From positions 1 to 37,817 of the forward strand of contig CALWLK010000002.1 in assembly GCA_944381505.1 (NCBI GenBank): a stretch of 37,817 nt of DNA, in the 5' to 3' direction. Both the position numbers and the translations under genes were made by a program. Numbering within the stretch: position 1 is the stretch's first letter; every line of letters starts with the position of its first letter. This document shows, piece after piece, positions 33,064 through 37,817 of the stretch. Under the pieces are notes generated by a model that worked only from the letters and a program-made list of their open reading frames with translations, did no database searches and was not told the origin of the DNA. This DNA is from an uncultured Lachnospiraceae bacterium (GTDB lineage Bacteria > Bacillota > Clostridia > Lachnospirales > Lachnospiraceae).

Positions 33064-35150
33064 TGGCTGAAATGACAAAGAAAAACTCCGGCACCGTATC
33101 TAAGGGTAAGCTCACCATAGCCTTCATCGGAAACCCCAACTGCGGAAAGACCACCCTCTTTAACGCCTATACCGGGGCGAACCTGAAGGTCGCTAACTGG
33201 CCGGGGGTTACAGTGGAAAAGGTGGAGGGCTCCATGAGATTTCAGGGCTATGACATAAAGCTTGTGGATCTGCCGGGCACCTACTCTCTCACCTCCTACA
33301 CTATGGAGGAGAGCGTATCCAGAGATTTCATACTGAGCGACGATGTTGACGTGGTAATAGATGTGGTCGATGCCTCCTCCCTTGAGAGGAACCTCTATCT
33401 CACTCTTCAGCTTTTGGAGCTCGGAAAGCCTGTGGTGGTGGCTTTAAATATGATGGACATAGTGCAGAAGCGAGGCATGGAGATAGACCTTCACAGGCTT
33501 CCCGAGATGCTGGGTGCCCCCGTCATCCCTGTTTCCGCAAGGAAGCGCAGGGGCCTTGAAGTCCTTATCCACGCGGCGGTGCACCACAACGAGCAGAGAC
33601 ATCCCGATCCCCTCATACACGAGCACAGGGAATCGGAATTCGAGAGCAGGCATAAGCACGATCACCACTCGGAGTTTGCCATGGTCTACTCGGACGATAT
33701 AGAGGACAGGATAGACCTGATAAAGGACAGGCTCAAGGAAAAATATCCCGAGATACCCAATCACAGATGGGCTTCCCTCAAGTATCTTGAGGGAGACAGC
33801 GACATAAAAAGCAAATATCCCATAGAAATATCGGACATATCCTCCGAAAGCCTCGAGGACAAGATAATCAACGAGAAATTTGACTTCATAGAGGAGATAG
33901 TCGACGAATGTCTTGTGGGAAAGGAGCAGAAAGCCGCCGTCACCGACAGGGTAGACAGGTATCTCACCGACAAATATCTGGGAATACCTATATTTCTCCT
34001 CATAATGGCCGTGGTATTCTTCCTTACCTTCACCGTGGGAGATTTTCTGAGCGGATACGTGGAGCTTTTCGTGGAGCTTCTCAACAGCTCCGTGTCGTCC
34101 TTGCTCCTCTCTCTTGGAGCCGGAAGCGCGGTCATATCCCTTGTCTGCGACGGAATCATCTCGGGAGTGGGAGGCATAATCACCTTCCTTCCCAACATAT
34201 TCATGCTGTTTTTGGCCCTTGCTCTCCTTGAGGACAGCGGATATATGTCGAGAGTGGCCTTCATCATGGACGGGATAATGGGAAGGCTCGGCCTGTCAGG
34301 CAGGGCTTTCATACCCATGCTCTTGGGCTTCGGCTGCACGGTCCCCGCCCTCATGGCTTCAAGGGCCCTTGAGGATAAGCGCGACCGCATGAGGATAATG
34401 CTCATAACGCCCTTTATGTCCTGCAGCGCAAGGCTCCCCATATACATCCTGTTCTCGGAGCTTTTCTTCGGGAAATACGCCATGATCGCAGCCTACAGCA
34501 TGTATGTCATAGGCATAGCCGTAGCTATAGGCACAGCCTTCGTACTGCATCACATCTCAAAGACAAAGTTGGAAAACGCCCTCCTTATTGAGCTTCCCGA
34601 GTACAAGCTTCCCGGGGCCCGCACTGTATTCATCTATGTGTGGGAAAAAGTAAAGGACTTCCTTCAGAAGGCCGGAACCACGATATTCGTGGCCTCTGTA
34701 TTTATGTGGTTCATCCTCAACTTCGGCCCCTCGGGCTACAGCTCCGACATGGGGCAGAGCTTCGGAGCGGCTATAGGCAGATACATAGTTCCTCTCTTTG
34801 TTCCCATAGGGCTAGGATTCTGGCAGATAATAGTGGCTCTGATAGCCGGCATATCCGCCAAGGAGGTGGTTGTATCAAGCTGCGCCGTGCTGTTCGGTGT
34901 GTCGAATATCAACTCGGCCGAGGGCATGTCCTCCATGCTCTCACAGCTTTCCGCCATAGGCTTCGGACCCTTGAACGCCCTCTGTCTTATGGTGTTCAGC
35001 CTGCTTTACGTGCCCTGTGTGGCAACTATCATCACAATAAAAAAGGAGTCGAAAAGCACGGCTCACGCGACAAAATGCGTGCTGTTCCAACTCCTTACCG
35101 CTTGGGTAATGACCTTTATAGTATATAATCTGGGGAGGATGCTGATCTAA
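33063..35150 (+). CDS. feoB: FeoB, ferrous iron transporter
   Basis: GTP-dependent Fe(II) importer in the cell membrane. The N-terminal G domain shows G1 GNPNCGKTTLFN (residues about 23-34), switch-region NWPGVTVEK, G3 DLPGTYSL, G4 NMMD and G5 SARK. A His/Glu-rich stretch (RHKHDHHSEF, about 200) in the linker may bind metal. About eight to ten helices follow with the two Gate motifs (RAFIPMLLGFGCTVPALMAS and the later AKEVVVSSCAVLFG). 695 residues is normal. I chose ATG 33063, overlapping the feoA stop by one base; a TTG just before is not needed. No FeoC follows. Its end overlaps the convergent ATPase gene by four bases. Confidence 0.97.
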   Translation: MAEMTKKNSGTVSKGKLTIAFIGNPNCGKTTLFNAYTGANLKVANWPGVTVEKVEGSMRFQGYDIKLVDLPGTYSLTSYTMEESVSRDFILSDDVDVVIDVVDASSLERNLYLTLQLLELGKPVVVALNMMDIVQKRGMEIDLHRLPEMLGAPVIPVSARKRRGLEVLIHAAVHHNEQRHPDPLIHEHRESEFESRHKHDHHSEFAMVYSDDIEDRIDLIKDRLKEKYPEIPNHRWASLKYLEGDSDIKSKYPIEISDISSESLEDKIINEKFDFIEEIVDECLVGKEQKAAVTDRVDRYLTDKYLGIPIFLLIMAVVFFLTFTVGDFLSGYVELFVELLNSSVSSLLLSLGAGSAVISLVCDGIISGVGGIITFLPNIFMLFLALALLEDSGYMSRVAFIMDGIMGRLGLSGRAFIPMLLGFGCTVPALMASRALEDKRDRMRIMLITPFMSCSARLPIYILFSELFFGKYAMIAAYSMYVIGIAVAIGTAFVLHHISKTKLENALLIELPEYKLPGARTVFIYVWEKVKDFLQKAGTTIFVASVFMWFILNFGPSGYSSDMGQSFGAAIGRYIVPLFVPIGLGFWQIIVALIAGISAKEVVVSSCAVLFGVSNINSAEGMSSMLSQLSAIGFGPLNALCLMVFSLLYVPCVATIITIKKESKSTAHATKCVLFQLLTAWVMTFIVYNLGRMLI

Positions 35151-35920
35151 TTTCCGCACTCTATTGATATCTCATTGAACTTAAGGAGTATATCCTCCAC
35201 CTTGAGATTTTTCTTTTCCTCGCCCTTTATATCGATCACATTTCTGCCCTCGTGCATCATTATAAGCCTCGTTCCGTACTCCACGGCATAGCGGAGGTTG
35301 TGAGTGACCATGAGGGCTGTTATATTTTTATCTCTGATTATCCTGTCGGTGAGCTCCATTATTATATCTGCGGTCTTTGGGTCGAGGGCAGCCGTATGCT
35401 CGTCAAGTATCAGGAAGTCTATGGGCGTCATGGTGGACATAAGGAGGGCCATGGCCTGTCTCTGTCCTCCTGAAAGAGAGCCCACCTTCACATTGAGCTT
35501 GTTTTCAAGGCCCAAGCCCAAGCCCTGAAGCAGCTCTCTGTAATATTCTATCCTCTTTTTATCTGTTCCCTTCTTCAAATTAAAGGCTCTTCCCTTGGTG
35601 TCCGCTATGGCCATATTTTCAAGTATGGTCATGTCCGGGCAGGTCCCCAAAGCAGGATTTTGGAACACCCTTCCTATGTACTCGGCCCTCCGGAATTCAG
35701 GGGTCTTTGTGATATCCTTGTCCTCTATCAGTATCTTGCCGCTGTCTATGGGTATGCTTCCGCATATGATGTTAAGCATACTGGTCTTTCCCGAGCCGTT
35801 GGAGCCCACTATGGACACGAACTCCCCCTTATCCACCGACAGGCTGTAGTCTTCAAAGAGACACATTTCATTTACAGTGCCCGGATTGTAATATTTACAT
35901 ATATTTTCAAGCTTGAGCAT
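35147..35920 (-). CDS. ABC transporter ATP-binding protein (TrpZ-like)
   Basis: Cytoplasmic ATPase of an importer. Walker A GSNGSGKTSMLN (residues about 38-49), Q-loop in VFQNPALGTCPDMT, signature GSLSGGQRQAMALLMS, Walker B FLILDEHTAALDP (with Glu), H-loop MVTHNLRYAV. The family (COG1101) accompanies COG4120 permeases and COG2984 binding proteins; some systems take up tryptophan or tyrosine. It overlaps the permease gene by 14 bases. 257 residues is normal. Confidence 0.93.
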   Translation of the reverse strand: MLKLENICKYYNPGTVNEMCLFEDYSLSVDKGEFVSIVGSNGSGKTSMLNIICGSIPIDSGKILIEDKDITKTPEFRRAEYIGRVFQNPALGTCPDMTILENMAIADTKGRAFNLKKGTDKKRIEYYRELLQGLGLGLENKLNVKVGSLSGGQRQAMALLMSTMTPIDFLILDEHTAALDPKTADIIMELTDRIIRDKNITALMVTHNLRYAVEYGTRLIMMHEGRNVIDIKGEEKKNLKVEDILLKFNEISIECGN

Positions 35921-36800
35921 TCTTCTTGTGCCTCTCTTTCTTCATATTGCTGAGCACCAGGATGCCGAGGAAGAGCACAGCCGTTATGAGCTTCAAGTCT
36001 CCCGGATCCATGCCGCAGTTTATGGCTATGGCAACGCAGGCCTTATATATGACAGAGCCGATTATCACGGCGGTGGTGGCCTTGACGAAGCTTATATTTT
36101 GGAATATCCTCGTTCCTATTATAACGTTGGCGAGGCCTATGACCACAGTTCCCGTTCCCATGTTTACATCGAAGAAGCCCTGCTTCTGGCACATTATACC
36201 TCCCGCAAGAGCGGCAAAGCCGTTGGCGAGGGCAAGCCCCAGTATCTTCACCATGCCCTTATCCTTTGCAAGAGCCGTCACCAGCCGGTCGTTGCTTCCC
36301 GCCGCACGAAGGAGGTAGCCTGAGCGTGTATTGAGATAAAGGTCCAAAAGCACCTTGCAGACCATCACTATCACAAACAGTATCATAACTGTGGCAAAGC
36401 TTCTCATCCCCTCGGGGAATACCGCTTTCACAAGGGCATTGCTGAAGATGGAGTCCTTTGAAAATATGGATACGTTGGCGGAGCCCGCCACTCTCAGATT
36501 CACTGAGTAAAGCCCCAGGCTCACGATTATTCCCGAGAGAAGATCTCTTACCTTAAGCTTCACATGAATAACTCCTGTAACTATCCCCGCCAAGACTCCC
36601 GCCAAAAATGCCACGGGGAAGGCCAAAAGGGGATTTGCCCCCGCCGCTATGAGAGCGGCTGTGACAGCCGCCCCTAAGGGATAGGTCCCGTCCACCGAGA
36701 GATCGGGGAAATCAAGGATCTTGTAGGTGATGTAAACTCCGAGGGACATGATGGCATATATCAAGCCCTCCTCAAATATTCCCAAAATAACTGTGCTCAT
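35907..36800 (-). CDS. ABC transporter permease (TrpY-like)
   Basis: Membrane subunit of the COG4120 family, related to branched-chain amino acid permeases (about eight to nine helices). Family pattern: FPDLSVDGTYPLGAAVTAAL near residues 31-50, and later GSNDRLVTALAKDKGMVKIL, the coupling loop. The C-terminus (ILVLSNMKKERHKKNAQA) is basic and cytoplasmic. Start ATG follows AGAGGTAAGAG. The 78 bases between it and the binding-protein gene include a small GGGCC/GGCCC hairpin (36822-36835) that might reduce downstream expression. Confidence 0.92.
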   Translation of the reverse strand: MSTVILGIFEEGLIYAIMSLGVYITYKILDFPDLSVDGTYPLGAAVTAALIAAGANPLLAFPVAFLAGVLAGIVTGVIHVKLKVRDLLSGIIVSLGLYSVNLRVAGSANVSIFSKDSIFSNALVKAVFPEGMRSFATVMILFVIVMVCKVLLDLYLNTRSGYLLRAAGSNDRLVTALAKDKGMVKILGLALANGFAALAGGIMCQKQGFFDVNMGTGTVVIGLANVIIGTRIFQNISFVKATTAVIIGSVIYKACVAIAINCGMDPGDLKLITAVLFLGILVLSNMKKERHKKNAQA

Positions 36801-36878
36801 CTCTTACCTCTGAAAATACCGGGCCATAGGGCCCTTTTTATTGACTATCTGCCTAGGGGGCAAAACCTTATGCCGAAG

Positions 36879-37817
36879 CTATTCCTCTATTAAGTCAAAC
36901 ATCTCCGACGCGCCCTCAGTAAGCTCTGCGGGAAGCTCTATCCCGAGGTTTTCAGCCACCTTCGTGTTTCCGTAGAATGCCGCTCCCTCAATGAGCTCAT
37001 AGGGAAGCTCCGAAGCCTTGGCCTCTCCCTTAAGTACCTTTGCCGCCATGGCTCCCGTCTGCCTTCCCAGAGCCACGTAGTCAAGTCCCATCGCCGCAAG
37101 GCAGCCCTTCTTTACCTGCTCTATCTCAGAGCCGAACACAGGGATGTTCTTTGCAGATGCCTTTGAGAGGATCACGGGAAGGGAAGCCACCACTGTATTG
37201 TCTGTTATCATAGTCACACAGTCCACATCCTTAAGTAGAGTGTCAGCCGCAAGGGGTATATCTGCAGAGGTGGAGATGCCGCTCTCCACTATCTCAAATC
37301 CGTAGTCTCCCGCGAGAGCCTTGTACTCCTCCACCGAGGATTCGGAATTTACCTCCGAGGTGGTATACATGATGCCAAGCCTCTTTGCCTCGGGAAGTAT
37401 CTCCCTTATCATCTTGAGCTGATCCTCCACGGGAAGCTTATCAGATGTCCCTGTGATATTTCCCACAGGCATCCCATCAGGGTCCACCAGCTCCGCCGCA
37501 AGGGGATCTGTCACCGCAGTATATATCACAGGGATGTCGGTGTCTCTTGTGGCCGCATATGCCGACTGTGCCATGGGTGTGGCTATGGCACATATGAGAT
37601 CCACCCCCGAACCCACATAGCTCTGATTTATCTGGGAGGCTATGGAGCCGTCCGCATTTGCGTTATTATAAGTCACTGTAAGGTTCTCGCCCTCCACTAT
37701 GCCCGCCTCGGCAAGCCCCTGCAAAAAGCCCTCCCGGCAGTTGTCAAGTGAGCCGTGCTCCGCAAACTGGCCTATGCCTATGCTGAACTCTCCGTCATAA
37801 AGCTCTGAGGTACCGCC
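36879..37817 (-). CDS. ABC transporter substrate-binding protein (TrpX-like, 5' end outside window)
   Basis: Extracytoplasmic binding protein of the COG2984/PF04392 family. The frame is open to the window edge (first visible codon at 37815-37817), so the start and signal peptide lie beyond it; visible sequence begins SELYDGEFSIGIGQFAEHGS and continues in register. Typical marks: YNNANADGSIASQINQ, VTDPLAAELVDPDGMPVGNI, GIMYTTSEVNSESSVEEYK, FGSEIEQVKKGCLAAMGLDY. Relatives bind tryptophan or tyrosine, but the ligand here is open; a T-box upstream would tell. Confidence 0.93.
   Translation of the reverse strand, partial: GGTSELYDGEFSIGIGQFAEHGSLDNCREGFLQGLAEAGIVEGENLTVTYNNANADGSIASQINQSYVGSGVDLICAIATPMAQSAYAATRDTDIPVIYTAVTDPLAAELVDPDGMPVGNITGTSDKLPVEDQLKMIREILPEAKRLGIMYTTSEVNSESSVEEYKALAGDYGFEIVESGISTSADIPLAADTLLKDVDCVTMITDNTVVASLPVILSKASAKNIPVFGSEIEQVKKGCLAAMGLDYVALGRQTGAMAAKVLKGEAKASELPYELIEGAAFYGNTKVAENLGIELPAELTEGASEMFDLIEE

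Overview
The window looks like chromosomal DNA of an anaerobic, Gram-positive member of the Clostridia, probably of Lachnospiraceae type; this is inferred from gene content, not from a database match. Supporting signs are strong AGGAGG-type ribosome binding sites, a CIRCE heat-shock operator, heavy use of ATA (Ile) and AGG (Arg) codons, an oxygen-sensitive iron-sulfur gene set (two ferredoxin-type proteins, a NifU-like scaffold with its GGGtGRT partner, FeoAB), lipoproteins with an acidic Ala/Glu/Thr linker after the lipobox Cys, and tRNA genes without an encoded CCA end. There is no phage, integrase, insertion sequence or CRISPR array.

Layout. 1-3.4 kb: end of a YitT-type membrane protein, an ECF transporter S component, a lipase-like hydrolase and a flavodoxin-ferredoxin fusion (EFR1). 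3.4-9.4 kb is a zone of gene decay among intact genes. It holds a 5'-truncated mobB, a 5'-truncated MerR regulator without its DNA-binding half, an internally deleted mobA, a Fic gene cut by a stop codon and without its catalytic core, and a GGGtGRT gene with a stop at codon 5. Intact genes there are DUF554, hsp20 (with CIRCE and a consensus promoter) and a DUF3089 lipoprotein. 9.4-11.8 kb: Fe-S scaffold gene and a divergent MATE exporter.

11.8-20.4 kb is the centrepiece: a ten-gene, tightly spaced or overlapping minus-strand run for molybdenum cofactor making and molybdate uptake. In order of transcription it is moeA-like, moaC, moaA, a MOSC-MogA fusion, modA, modB, a short ModE-type regulator, xdhC, a YqeC-MocA fusion and traX. 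The content (XdhC, YqeC, MocA-like cytidylyltransferase) points to maturation of molybdenum hydroxylases, possibly selenium-dependent, that use the cytosine dinucleotide form of the cofactor. The decayed mobA and mobB nearby, which serve the guanine dinucleotide form, suggest a lineage that gave up MGD enzymes and kept MCD enzymes. modC is absent beside modAB.

20.5-28.3 kb: amino acid permease, guaB, an L,D-transpeptidase, a radical SAM protein, a three-repeat PepSY protein with a response-regulator-like operator, tRNA-Gln, a small ferredoxin, and a minus-strand tRNA-Thr/Met/Leu operon with a perfect consensus promoter. 28.3-32.7 kb: nagA with an Xaa-Pro aminopeptidase gene, and a HAD phosphatase with a small unknown gene. 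32.8-37.8 kb: feoA-feoB, then a convergent ABC importer set (ATPase, permease, substrate-binding protein) of the TrpXYZ-like family, cut by the window end.

All identifications rest on reading motifs and protein lengths by eye; no search was run.
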